DNA from: Hymenopus coronatus | Taxonomy: Eukaryota > Arthropoda > Insecta > Mantodea > Hymenopodidae | NCBI GenBank assembly: GCA_030762935.1 | Contig: CM060900.1 | Coordinates: forward strand, 402,865,632-402,929,631 | Direction of reading: 5' to 3' | Length of the DNA: 64,000 nucleotides | Shown here: piece by piece, positions 47,181 to 57,370 of the stretch | How positions within the stretch are numbered: the stretch's first letter is position 1 | Layout of the letters: every line of letters begins with the position of its first letter | Made by a program: the position numbers and the translations under genes | Notes under the pieces: model-generated | The model's database searches: none | Seen by the model: the letters and a program-made list of their open reading frames with translations, nothing else | Told to the model about the DNA's origin: nothing

Positions 47181-48745
47181 GTAAAATGTTAAGCACCTTA
47201 GCAAAAACAATTTGTGGGTATATACAGTGGTAGTAGCATATAAAATAAGAACATATTACGAAAAACATTTTCACTAGGAGGGGGGGAGTTCATGTCAGAC
47301 TATAAATGAACATGTTTGTTGTGCTGAGCATTTGAATTAATGCAATTAAACAATTTTTTAATTCTGATAATTTGTCGATTACTTACTCATGGAGCTGATA
47401 ATCACATCAGTCAGAAGCTGGAATATGCTTGATCCCATTCAGGTCTGAATTGTCAATTTCCATTTATGAATCCAATGGATCAATTTCACATGAGATATTT
47501 TTTAGCAGGAGTATAAAGTTTACCAGTATTACCCTCTCCTTTCTAACACCATATACAGTGAACACAGAAGTTCACATCTGTGAACTCAGAAGTTAATCTA
47601 ACCACTTCTTCTATCGTGAGAGAATAGTGCATTGTACAGAATTTGTTCAACATGTTTCACAATTTCTTCTCTCCACTTTTTAATGGCTTTTACAAGTTTT
47701 TGTTTCTGCACAATGGCCTGGATTTTTCCAAGCCATGACACTATCAAAAGCAATATTTTCACATGCTAACCATGTGGCAAGGAGTAAACTGAAGAAACAG
47801 AAACTGGGAAACAGCAAATACTACAGGATCTGCACATAGTATCATGAGTTCTCTGCTGTAACAGTTCAGTTACTTATAGGGATTCTGAACAAATACATTT
47901 TATTTTATAAATTGAAATGTTACTATTTTTGTTTAATTTTGACCATAAGAATAACCACAAAAAGTTATGATCTGAACCAAACTGTTTTATGTACAGGAAG
48001 AGATGCCATCTTGAGCACAAAAAGTGTAATTTGTCCACCACCCCATGAGACGCTATCTTGTCACATGGTTTTCTATACATCTCCTTTGTACTTCAAGTGA
48101 AATTATGATAGGGTGAAATAACTGGAGGTAGTTGACTGAGGGACTAATACATGGGCACATCCTGGGCTATGCCTAGCTATTTCCCTATCCACTCCTTGTT
48201 AAATGGTGAAATGAAAAATGGTAGGAAATGGAGACCATGACTTCCTCTCAATTTTCTGACTCCCTGGAGAACTCTGTACAACCCACTGAAGTTGTAGCTA
48301 TTCCATTTGCAACAAGCCTCAGTTGAGCATGAGAAGGTGAGATCAACTCAGAAGAAGAATATATGTTGATGGAGAACATTTAACAATTTCCAACCAAAGT
48401 TGTTGATGAAACTAACAGGAAGCTCAAAAGCTTAAAAGGTAAAAAAAAACTTGCCACTCTCCAAAAGCAGGCTGAACTGAACAAACAACTGAACCCTCAC
48501 GGAACTGAATGGGACCACAGAAGTGGAAAAGGAAGAAAGATAAAATCCTTACCACAGAAGGAAAATGAAGCTTCAAAGAGTGGCATTAAACATAGCCACT
48601 CTGAAACTAACACTCCTCCACAAAAGGACATAAAAGAGACCTAAGCAAGACCAGTGTTGTCATTCTGTAGGTCTGGATAGAAAACACTATAATTTAGGTA
48701 TGAATTCTACGTATGATCTTGACATGAGCATGATAGAATAATTAA
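47181..48745. other. No confirmed gene
   Basis: Mostly AT-rich. The stretch 48210-48690 is GC-richer on average with coding-like plus-strand segments, for example TLTELNGTTEVEKEER and TLLHKRT, broken by many stops. It could be an old LINE ORF1. I cannot name it. Confidence 0.35.
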
Positions 48746-48749
48746 AACT

Positions 48750-49470
48750 CTACAGAGTGATAATGTACAAGGGTAATTTGGAAAGTAAGTTACAATATTT
48801 TATTTCTCTCTCAGAAAATGCTTTAATGTGGGGAATTTTATTACATACCAGAGAACAGTACACCCTTTCAGCTATTTTTAAAAATAATTTCTATACACAT
48901 TCAAACATTTGTCATACCATTTCACAAGCTTTGAAATCCCTTCTGCATAAAACTCTGCTGCCTGTGAGTGTAGCCACCTACATCCAAGCCATTTTTTTCA
49001 TGTTTGGGAAAAGGTGGAATTCACCAGGAGCCAAGCCAAGACTATATGATGAATACTGAAACACCTCCCACTGGAACTGTTGCAAGAGAGTTTGAGTGCA
49101 TATGTCATACAAGCACTATCATGGATCAAAAAAATGCCAGAACTCAACATGACCTGTTGTTTGTTCTGAACTGCTCTCCTCAGTTTGGTTAGTGTGTCAC
49201 AGTACATATCTGTGTTTATTGTTATTTCTCATGCCATGAAATCCACATTAAAACTTCTTTCTTGACCCAAAAGGCAAGTTGCCTTGATCTTTCGATTTGA
49301 AAATGCTTGGAGATATTTTTGTGGTGTTGTAGGGGAATTGGTGTGATCCCATGCCATGGATTGTTGTTTTGTTTTGGATTTCACATATTAAACCCATGTC
49401 TCATCTCTGATGACAATCTGGTCAATAAACGTCTCACCTTTATTCTGTTAACACTGAAGAAATGTCATTA
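48750..49470 (-). pseudogene. Second mariner transposase, 5' truncated
   Basis: Minus-strand blocks in order: DETWV (first catalytic Asp, near 49415), KSKTKQQSMAWDHTNSP, then DMYCDTLTKLRRAVQNKQQV and MLSSGIFLIHDSA (second Asp region, near 49140), a decayed 'HPPYSPDLAPSD' region, and at the end EFYAEGISKLVK-YDKCLNV (near 48910). The N-terminal helix-turn-helix half is missing. ACAAGGGTAATTTGGAAAGT (48768-48787) is a likely remaining terminal repeat. It is a different mariner lineage from the copy at 11.9 kb. Confidence 0.8.
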
Positions 49471-49774
49471 CTACTCCCATCCTGGTGTTCTTTTGGATTC
49501 AGACAGACGTTTTATCATCCAACAAACACAAACTTGCAATAGTGTAACTTCTGTGTCACCACTTCATACAGGACAATCTGACCAAGTTATGGAAAATGCT
49601 CTGAAAGTTCAGAAATGGTAAAACAGCAATTCTGTTGACCAGTTCATCATTCACAACAGACAGTTGGCTACTTCATTTATCATGGACGCTAGTGCATCCA
49701 TCATGGTATGCAAGACACCAATGTCGAACAACACTTTCACTCATAATGTTTCCATATACTTCAGTATTCTCACG

Positions 49775-49850
49775 ATTAATTGACAGGAATCAAACCCAGG
49801 ACACCTTGCAGGCAGTGCTTTATTGACTGAGCTACAGGGCCAACCTAATA
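49775..49850 (-). repeat. tRNA-like sequence
   Basis: Minus strand: CCTGTAGCTCAGTCAATAAA (A box) and CTGGGTTTGATTCCTG (B box) at tRNA spacing. Stems do not pair well enough for a working tRNA, so it is probably a SINE fragment. Confidence 0.55.
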
Positions 49851-50142
49851 AATTGTGTTCCATAACATTGTTTCAATTGTTTGTACAGGTGGTGATTTGA
49901 TTTTTTACTGAATAGCATTATGCCTGATTGTTGAAGCTGCTCACATACAGAAAATGGGTAACACCATGGGATCCCCAAGTTGTAATTATTTTTGTAAGCA
50001 AAGCATCTCTGTCTGTTACATAATTACCTAGGATTATGTAGGTAATCATGGTTTAGCATTTGTAAGTTTAATTTTTACATATAAAGTTAAACTCAACAAC
50101 AAGAATAATATTGGATATTTAAAAACCTTTTGTGCCACTTAC

Positions 50143-50548
50143 AGTTCGAAAACCACCGGTGAAATGCATGAGTTATCGCAATATTCATTTTCAGTATAAT
50201 GATGTAGTGTATAGAAAAGTTGATGGAGTTGGAAGGTACGATCCAAGCAACAGAAATACAATCATTGTTAAGTTCCATGTATTACCCTTGGAATGGAAAA
50301 GGTTGGCAACACTGACCAGGACTCCAAAGGCGACTTCTAAGCCCTTATGTTCCTACAAGGAAATTATTACATATATCAAGATGGCAGTTGTTCTGGAAAA
50401 ATTTCTGGACAACAAACTGTCCTGTGAACAGAGTGATCTAATAAGGATAGCCATGACTACAGAATGTAAAATCCTGGAACATGGAGAATACAATCAATTG
50501 CAGCTTCATACCAGGAGGCAGGTGCACAGTACTGGTATGTGCGAATGA
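50143..50548 (+). CDS. Possible coding exon or ORF relic, unidentified
   Basis: An open frame runs from an acceptor-like CACTTACAG (ending 50142) to TGA at 50546-50548. The peptide starts RKPPVKCMSYRNIHFQYNDV and continues with VGRYDPSNRNTIIVKFHVLP and LEKFLDNKLSCEQSDLIRIA. Composition is balanced and not an obvious shadow of the other strand, unusual for this AT-rich region. I do not recognise the family. It could be a host exon on the strand opposite KDM5, a LINE ORF1 piece or a retrocopy. Confidence 0.35.
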
Positions 50549-52036
50549 AGACACCAACAATTGGGTAATGAAAATAATACCTAAACTAAAGCTTTGGGAA
50601 GGAGCCAAGGTACAGATGGGAGAATGAAGGGTAGATTGTAAGAGTGAACATGGTGTTGTTAAAAATACCTAAAATTTACTAAAAAGCTCAGCACACAAAA
50701 ATCCTTGAGTGCTTGGCAAACAAAACAAGAATTGTTAGTTGGATTTTTATGTTCAACAAGGACAAATTCTTGCTGTATTAATTGAAGTATCACACCAGAA
50801 GCCTTAAGAGGTTCTAGCATGAAAGCTTTCCTGGGATTTGAGAAAGTAAACTTCACTCTTCTAAATAAAGAAGATACAGTCAAGATGATAACCATCAAAC
50901 TCCTACAAGGCACCCTTCAACAAGGGTTACGTTATGAGGCTAAGCATTCCTAAAGGTAAGAGTATCAGGGCTATTCTGCAACTTCATTTTTAAGTTTATT
51001 TGTTAACCTTAAAGTGCTACTCTTAACAAAAGTTCCTCTATTTGGAATTCTGTAACCTTGTTTACTATTGCAATGTTTGTTTCATAATGGTATTTTAAAC
51101 AACTGAGTGGCTAATCAAAAATTTGTGCCCTCTGCGATAGGATCTTATTTCCTCACTGTAAATAGCACTGGAATACTGACTATGAATAATTTTATTACTT
51201 TTCCTTGCCAAGATGAAGAGAAAGCAAAATATGAAGATTTTTGTGAAACACATAAAATAAAATTATGTGGATTTTTTAAAATTTGCACCATTACTTAGAA
51301 CAGGAAATGATCCCAAATGAATTAGATATGTAATAGGATAAACTTCTATAGCAACTGAAGCTGTGAGAGTAGCCCTATAAAATGGCTAGCAAAATAGCTG
51401 ACAGCAGGGAATTAGATTTTCATATTATTTTGGTGCAAGTTTCACTGATATATCAATCCTTAATTGTTACTTTTCCAACTTTATTTGCAGCTTTTGCTTA
51501 AGTAATACTTTTTGAATACAACAGTTGTCTTTCTGATTTTTAATATATACCATCAAGCATAATTAAATAGGTATTTACGTTTTTATTCAATGTTTAATTT
51601 TAGTTGAATTCTATGTAAAAGTTCTTGTATCTTAATCTTTGAATGCAAATCATAGTTTATTTATGATTATCCACAGTATTTTAGGTACTTGTTAAAGAAA
51701 GATCAGGAAAAGAAAAATTAGTTTCACTAGTTCTATTATGTGGGACAATAATGCTGATTCTAGTGTTTTTAGATTATTTTTCTTATGCAAATTTATTAAA
51801 TATACATTAAAATCATTTATTTCAATTTAAAACCAAATTGGCTGCCTTCTGTTATGCTCTTCCCGACACTTCCATTTTCTGTGGTTATGAAAAGCTTGTA
51901 AATATCTTTCTGCTAGCACTTATTTTAGCAAATGTTAAATTCTCCTAAAATGATCTGGGAAAGAAACTTAATGCTGTAATATCTTAGAACCCTCAAAAGT
52001 ACTCATTCCTAATCAACCTAAAAATAAAGCAAGTAT
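50549..52036. other. No gene seen
   Basis: AT-rich intron sequence. Short ORFs on either strand are unconvincing. Confidence 0.5.
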
Positions 52037-52430
52037 ATTCATGAATGCAAATCGAGCAAACCAAAACAACATTAATCACTATTTTAACTACAATTCTTAA
52101 ATTAAATACTGTTACCTATATTACAACATAAGATTACATAACATATATCTGCTATTAAAATTTCTCTCTTAAAAGCTATGATGAGAACATTATTTGCATG
52201 GAACATTGTTTACCTATGTATAACCCATAACAAATGCTAAAACACATAATTGCATTTAATACTTAAAAATGTTAATTTTGCATTATACTGCAGCATTAAA
52301 ATATCTCTGTGATTCTGTTCTATAAAAATGTGTTAGCAAGAGGATTTCAGTGTTTGTTGTGTTCATGAATGCAAATCGCGCAAACCAAAACAACATTAAT
52401 CACTATTTTAACTACAATTCTTTCATTTTG
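52037..52430. repeat. Direct repeat pair of about 62 bp, 325 bp apart
   Basis: 52041-52100 and 52365-52424 share TTCATGAATGCAAATCG(A/C)G, then CAAACCAAAACAACATTAAT and TTTTAACTACAATTCTT, with a single visible mismatch. The spacing suggests flanks of a deleted or inserted unit, or a short tandem duplication. Confidence 0.88.
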
Positions 52431-52441
52431 TTAGGAAGTTA

Positions 52442-52622
52442 CAGAACACTAAATAGTACGTAACTAGTGTTTAGCTGCATTAACAATTTGTTAAGCCACA
52501 ACATGTTACAGAATAGCCCTGTAGAGGGCAGAACATTAAATAGTATATAACACATGTTTAGCAGCATTTACAATTTGTTAAGCCATAACAAAATGTTATA
52601 GTTGCAGAATAGCCATATAAGG
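52442..52622. repeat. Tandem duplication of a unit of about 90 bp
   Basis: Two adjacent units share CAGAACAYTAAATAGTA, TGTTTAGC(T/A)GCATT, ACAATTTGTTAAGCCA and CAGAATAGCC. The second has a small insertion. Confidence 0.85.
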
Positions 52623-53100
52623 GTCCAGCTTTGGACATTTCATTATGTTGGATGTATTACCTGGCCATAATACTGTTGGTAGGAATATTGGAGAATTAGC
52701 CAGTGATATGAGAATAAAGATTATTCCTAGGGTGACTGCAACACATAATAAAGCATTTGTGCAATGACTGCTGATCTATGGATGGATAACCTTAAGATAT
52801 TTATAATATATGCCAGTTACAGCACATTACATCAGCGGTGAGTTGGAACTCATAAAATATTTTTGATGACAACATTCCCTGACATTCAGATAATAAAATA
52901 TTCAGGTCCACCTTGAGAATTTAGAGGAAATGTGTTTGCTGAAATAAGCCTGTCAATGACCAAGGAGTTGACATCAAGAAGGCACTTGAAAAAGCATAAA
53001 AGACTAGAATGAATGACCGATTATATTTAAGTGTTGTGTAATATTTTGGATGATAAATTTCATAAAGAAAATGCCAAACTCAAGGGTCCTCTATTAGTGC
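52623..53100. other. No gene seen
   Basis: AT-rich sequence bordering the 3' tail of LINE B. Confidence 0.5.
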
Positions 53101-53101
53101 A

Positions 53102-53189
53102 GTGGGTGGGTGGGTGGATGGATGGATGGATGGATGGATTAGATGGATGGATGGATGGGTGGGTGGGTGGGTGGATGGATGGATGGATG

Positions 53190-53227
<38 letters not shown>

Positions 53228-53267
53228 CAGATAGATAGACATATAGAAGACAGACAGACAGACAGAC

Positions 53268-53332
<65 letters not shown>
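53102..53332. repeat. Compound tetranucleotide microsatellite at the LINE B 3' tail
   Basis: Runs of GGGT, GGAT, GATA and GACA units. On the minus strand the LINE B 3' UTR ends directly in (TATC)n, so the array appears to have grown from the LINE's 3' tail. ORFs across it are artefacts. Confidence 0.95.
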
Positions 53333-53334
<2 letters not shown>

Positions 53335-53539
53335 TTATTCATCATGTGAATCATACATGTGTATAGAGGTACTGTGATGTAAGGCAAGTCAGATAAATTA
53401 ACAAAATTAATTGCAATTATTTACAAGGGATTACATTAGTACAGCAAATTACAAAATAATAATAATAATAATAATAATTGAAATGATTAAATTGAAGTAC
53501 TAAGAAATTTTATCTCTTACTTACAATGTAAAAGGACAT

Positions 53540-53979
53540 GGTACTTAAATAGAATATAAAGTATAGAGATTTTTGCAGAGTTGGCTAATAAGATTATCAA
53601 CAAACTTCCAGGAATTCTTTAATTCGATAGAAGCAGTGGTGAAGCAAGTATGCCAGTACTTCCTTTTTAAATGCTGTAATTTTGCATATGGTTTTGTTGG
53701 TTAGAGGTAACTTGTTGAAAAAGTTATTCCTATATTTATCACACTGTTTTTATGGGCACTAGTGTTGCTTCTTTGTACATGAATATCTGTTCTCTGTCTA
53801 ATGCTGTGTTTATGAATTACACTGTTAAAAAAATAATAGCCACTTCCATTGTTTACGTTTAATTTTGTAAATAATAAAATTTAAAAAATGCAAATGCATG
53901 GAAGAGGTAAGATTTTGAATTATCTGAATAATCATCTGCATGAGGATCTTAAATTGTCTCCTGCCATTATACGTAGAGG
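53540..53979 (-). pseudogene. LINE B RT C-terminal segment
   Basis: Begins PLRIMAGDNLRSSCR, the 'LQKRAIRIM.G' block of CR1-type RTs, at the insertion junction. It continues FKILPLPCIYIF-like, NVNNGSGYYFFNS, RTDIHVQRSNTSAHKNSV, and ends with AFKKEVLAYLLHHCFY-like residues near 53610. Frames shift once or twice. Confidence 0.75.
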
Positions 53980-54153
53980 CAACACCCTCTAGATACTGTA
54001 AGGCCTAACAACTGCCTTTACAGTTTCCTGTGACGTCATTACCTGGAGGCGAACTACCATTTTGCGAAGTTTGTTTGAAGGATTGTTAAGAGAATTGTTT
54101 TAGCATTCTTGCTAATTGTATGTGATTATTGCAGTGCATTATTTAGTGTAATA

Positions 54154-54306
54154 ATGGTGCTTAAGTGTTGTGTGCCGAACTGCAAGGGAAATTATTATCT
54201 GGACAATAAAATTCATGTGTTCAAGTTTCCGAAACTAGAGGATATGCAACAGAAATGATTGCATGCCATTCCAAGGGAACGCTATAAGGTTATGAATTAT
54301 TCTGTG
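54154..54306 (+). pseudogene. THAP zinc-finger first exon with Trp-to-stop change
   Basis: ATG at 54154 opens MVLKCCVPNCKGNYYLDNKI, then HVFKFPKLEDMQQK, then TGA (54256-54258), then LHAIPRERYKVMNYSV, followed by a donor GTAAG (54307). Cys5-x4-Cys10, the FKFPK block and the position expected for Trp match the first half of a THAP DNA-binding domain. The Trp codon has become TGA (TGG to TGA). The second Cys/His pair would be in the next exon, which I could not find. In P elements the THAP domain binds the transposon ends. Confidence 0.82.
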
Positions 54307-54559
54307 GTAAGATTAATTATAACATATTTAGCGTATTAATTATTAGAAATGCATGAATGTTGCAAATAGTAATAACTGAATATGAATCCATATTATAGCA
54401 TGTAAACCTAACCCGTAAACTTTAGAAAACCATTGCAGAATAATACTCCTATTCACATGTCTGCAGTTATAAATAATAAAATGTGACTACTGTTAATAAT
54501 AACAACAATAACAATAATAATAATAATTACAATGTTTAGAGCAATAGAATTACTCGAAG

Positions 54560-55200
54560 GTAGTTAACCTAACCTCTTCTGCATTTAGTTCAGAAAGTCA
54601 TTGGTAGTGTAACGCTAAAAAACCTTAGATGCAGCTGCAATTGATATTCAATATCACTGTAGAATTCTAGATTAAAAGCAAACTATAACAATACCGAGCA
54701 ATAATTATACCTAACCTGTTCAGATTTATCAACCGAGTCCATTGGGGAGGTAATCCTAGCTCCACCTACATAACCTTAAACATTTAGCAAGCCGTAAGGA
54801 AAGTAATTATACCTTAATCTACTAAAATGTTAAATTTATCCAATCACTGAGGATAACCTTAGAAAACCTATAGGTGATGATGAAACCTAACCTGTTAGTT
54901 TTAGCAAGCCTTAAGGGAAATAACTTTACAAAAAAAAATTAACATGTTGAATTTCGGTTATTAAGCTACCATAACCTTAGGAAACCTGTAGATGATGACA
55001 AAACCTAACCTGTTAGACTTAGCAACCAGGGAATTAATTTTGCAAAAGGAAAAGACAATATGTTGAATTTAGAAAATCACTGAGGTTATTAAGCTACCTC
55101 ACAATCTTAGAAAAATCTGTAGGTGATGATAAAGCTTAATTGTTAAATTTAGTAAGCCATAAGGGAATTTATTTTACTTTAAGGGAACTGAGTAGATGAT
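54560..55200. repeat. Degenerate tandem array inside the P-like element, period about 110 bp
   Basis: About five units share ACCTTAGAAAACC, TAGGTGATGAT, AAACCTAACCTGTTAG, TTTAGCAAGCC, TAAGGGAA and ATGTTGAATTTA. The later units are clearest. No coding potential. Confidence 0.8.
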
Positions 55201-56135
55201 CAAATCTGGCAGTTTTTGTTTTCGGCATAAATGAATTCTCTATTCTTTCCTAATTCATAAAATACATAGCTTTAATGTGTTTTGCTGCATTTATGTTGTT
55301 AAAAAGAATATTTTATTTACCCAGCTATCTTTCAAATCCGGCAGAGGCATGTCCTGTCACTGAAAATCATATCTCTTTTGTGTGCGCTAATATTTCACTG
55401 CTGTAAATTTTTTTCTGTACCTAGCCAAAAATATATTGACTGTTAACTGCAGCATTCTTTTTCGTTTGTTTCTCCACATGGGTTTACATTGAAGAAAGTT
55501 TCCTTGTCAACTAGATTAGAATTTTTGAGCATAAAAGAATACATATATTCGTACTAAAAATCCCCCAAATCCTCTTTCCAAACATTTTTTTCTGTCCTTT
55601 CCTCCACAGGAGGTATCTTTATGTCGGTATAGTGCTTTATGTTTTTCTAAGGAATATGAATGACGGATTTGGTATAAATACATAGTTGTAAGTATGCAGG
55701 AACATGCAGAAATGCATTAAGCTTTATGGACGATAAAACAATGGCAAACAAATAAGATATCAAAGTAAATAAATTCATTTTAAATAAGTTTTTTACGGTA
55801 AGCATAATGCTTTTAAAGGCCATTTGGTATAGGCTTTTGCTTATTAAATTTTATTGTAATTTTAAGTAAGAGATAAATGCAACCATTATAAGCTTACTTG
55901 GAATCCTGTTTTAACTGCTTTCCTTGTTACTTTCCTTTTCCTTTTTTATTTATTTAATTTAGCCAAAATCACCAGTGTTGTTCGTGGTTTGACGATTTAT
56001 ACCTACAGCATAGTTTTAAGATGCACTTGCCCAAAAGTAGGTATACTATTACTAAACAACTATTCCATCTTTAAATCTATGATCACAAATCATTAGGATA
56101 TTTGCAGGTCTAATTCATTTATATTAAAATAGCAT
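55201..56135. other. P-like element interior, no gene seen
   Basis: AT-rich, no exon of a transposase recognised. Confidence 0.5.
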
Positions 56136-56137
56136 AT

Positions 56138-56665
56138 TGTGTTGGAGAATGTGTAGAGAAATCCCTGTGAACGTAACATCGAACGAATATCTAATTCTTA
56201 GATAGACGGCAACTAAGGGCCAAATCTGTTGAACGAGTGTAAATTCATAACTCGATTAACGTGAAGAATAAGTTCTTGCTTTAGTGTGTTGGAAAAGGTG
56301 TAGAGAAAGTCCTGTGAATGTAATACCAAACGGAATGTCGAATTGTAAGCTAGACAGAACTAAGGTTTAACTCTGTTGGAATTTTGTAAATGGATATCTC
56401 AATTAGTATGAAGAATAATCCTTATCATCACAGTCATTAGAGAATGTATAGAGAAAGCTTTGTGAATGTAACATCAAACGGAATATGGATTTTTAATCTA
56501 GAATAACTAAGGTTAAATCTGTTCCAATTGTGTGAATGAATATCTGGATTAAAATGAAGAATAAACCCATGTTACCATAGTATGCTGGAGAATGTGCAGA
56601 GAAAGTCACGTGAGTGAAACATAGAATGGAATATGAATTATAAGCTAGACAGCATTTTTCACCTT
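56138..56665. repeat. Second tandem array inside the P-like element, period about 145-150 bp
   Basis: About 3.5 units share GGAGAATGTGTAGAGAAA, CCTGTGAATGTAACATC, CGGAATAT, CTAGACAG, ACTAAGG, AAATCTGTT and ATGAAGAATAA. Unrelated to the array at 54560-55200. Confidence 0.85.
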
Positions 56666-56669
56666 GTGT

Positions 56670-56815
56670 TAAAAATTATCTGTGCCAAATTTGGTTGAAA
56701 TCGGAACAACAGTGTAGAATTCTATTACAAATACATATGCATACATACATACATACATTAATACATGCATACATACATGCACACATTGACTTCTATATAT
56801 TAAGATGAATAATAT
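56670..56815 (+). repeat. RTE-type LINE/SINE 3' tail with (CATA)n
   Basis: GTGCCAAATTTGGTTGAAAT then CGG, a (CATA)n stretch, then TTCTATATATTAAGAT. This ending is common to RTE-like retroelement 3' tails in insects. It lies within the P-like element, so it is a nested fragment. Confidence 0.6.
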
Positions 56816-57258
56816 ATTATTTGTTCATGTGTTTTGCGCACACAAACCAGTATTTATCATTGACGGAGTGCATGTCAATGCTAAGCAAGCAATCGCCTCT
56901 TGTACGTGACGTCACAGTGGTGTACCTATCTAGAAGGTATTGGTAGAGGTCATTTTTGTATTATAAACAGTGAACTACGATGAAGTGAATTATACCATAG
57001 AATTATACCATATTTCAGGATAGTATAAATACATGCAAAATACACATTCCTGAGTGTGTGTATACTAACTGTATCTGCAATGTGCACATTTTTTTATTTA
57101 GTTGTTCTATGTGTGTGTTCCATTTTAGATTACCTTGAATCCAAAGCCCAAGAAATTTAGTTGATTCTGCAAATATAATTTTGTTATTGTCATATATGAA
57201 TTTTATTTGCTTGGGGCAGTTATTCTGGGAAAGGTGAAAATGAATTAGGTGTGTCTTA

Positions 57259-57356
57259 ATTCAAAATCTTCTCAGGCTTCTAGCCAGGTAAAAACTGGCT
57301 AGAAGCCTGAGAAGATTTTGAATTAATACGTCGCCAGGAAAGCTTCAGTTCTTATT
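57259..57356 (+). mobile_element. 98-bp hairpin insertion with 14-bp target duplication
   Basis: TTAGGTGTGTCTTA flanks it exactly (57245-57258 and 57357-57370). Positions 57256-57287 and 57295-57326 are a perfect 32-bp inverted repeat around a 7-nt loop (GTAAAAA). The 30-bp tail (57327-57356) ends in CGCCAGGAAAGCTTCAGTTC-type sequence shared with the insertion at 35439-35657. Removal restores the LINE B RT frame. Confidence 0.88.
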
Positions 57357-57370
57357 TTAGGTGTGTCTTA

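Larger units (their letters stand above)
53980..56942 (+). mobile_element. THAP-encoding P-like DNA transposon, 2.96 kb, non-autonomous
   Basis: Ends are inverted: left CAACACCCTCTAGATA (53980 on) and right, reverse-complemented, CAATACCTTCTAGATA (from 56942). GTAGAGG is directly repeated outside (53973-53979 and 56943-56949), and the eighth base differs (C versus G). Subterminal inverted blocks both carry the palindrome TGACGTCA (54031-54038 and 56907-56914) next to a GAGGCGA block. A THAP exon lies near the left end. The insertion site is an RT codon run of LINE B. TIRs starting CA, a 7-8-bp TSD, about 2.9 kb length and a THAP first exon all fit the P superfamily. No transposase core was found, so it is non-autonomous. 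Confidence 0.78.

Noticed and set aside
49307..49621. Plus-strand ORF of 104 codons
   Set aside because: Mostly antisense to the second mariner transposase remnant.
53060..53387. Minus-strand ORFs of Ser/Ile/Tyr/Leu and His/Pro repeats, and a CRISPR-like look
   Set aside because: They are translations of GATA/GGAT tetranucleotide repeats. No spacers exist, so it is not a CRISPR array.
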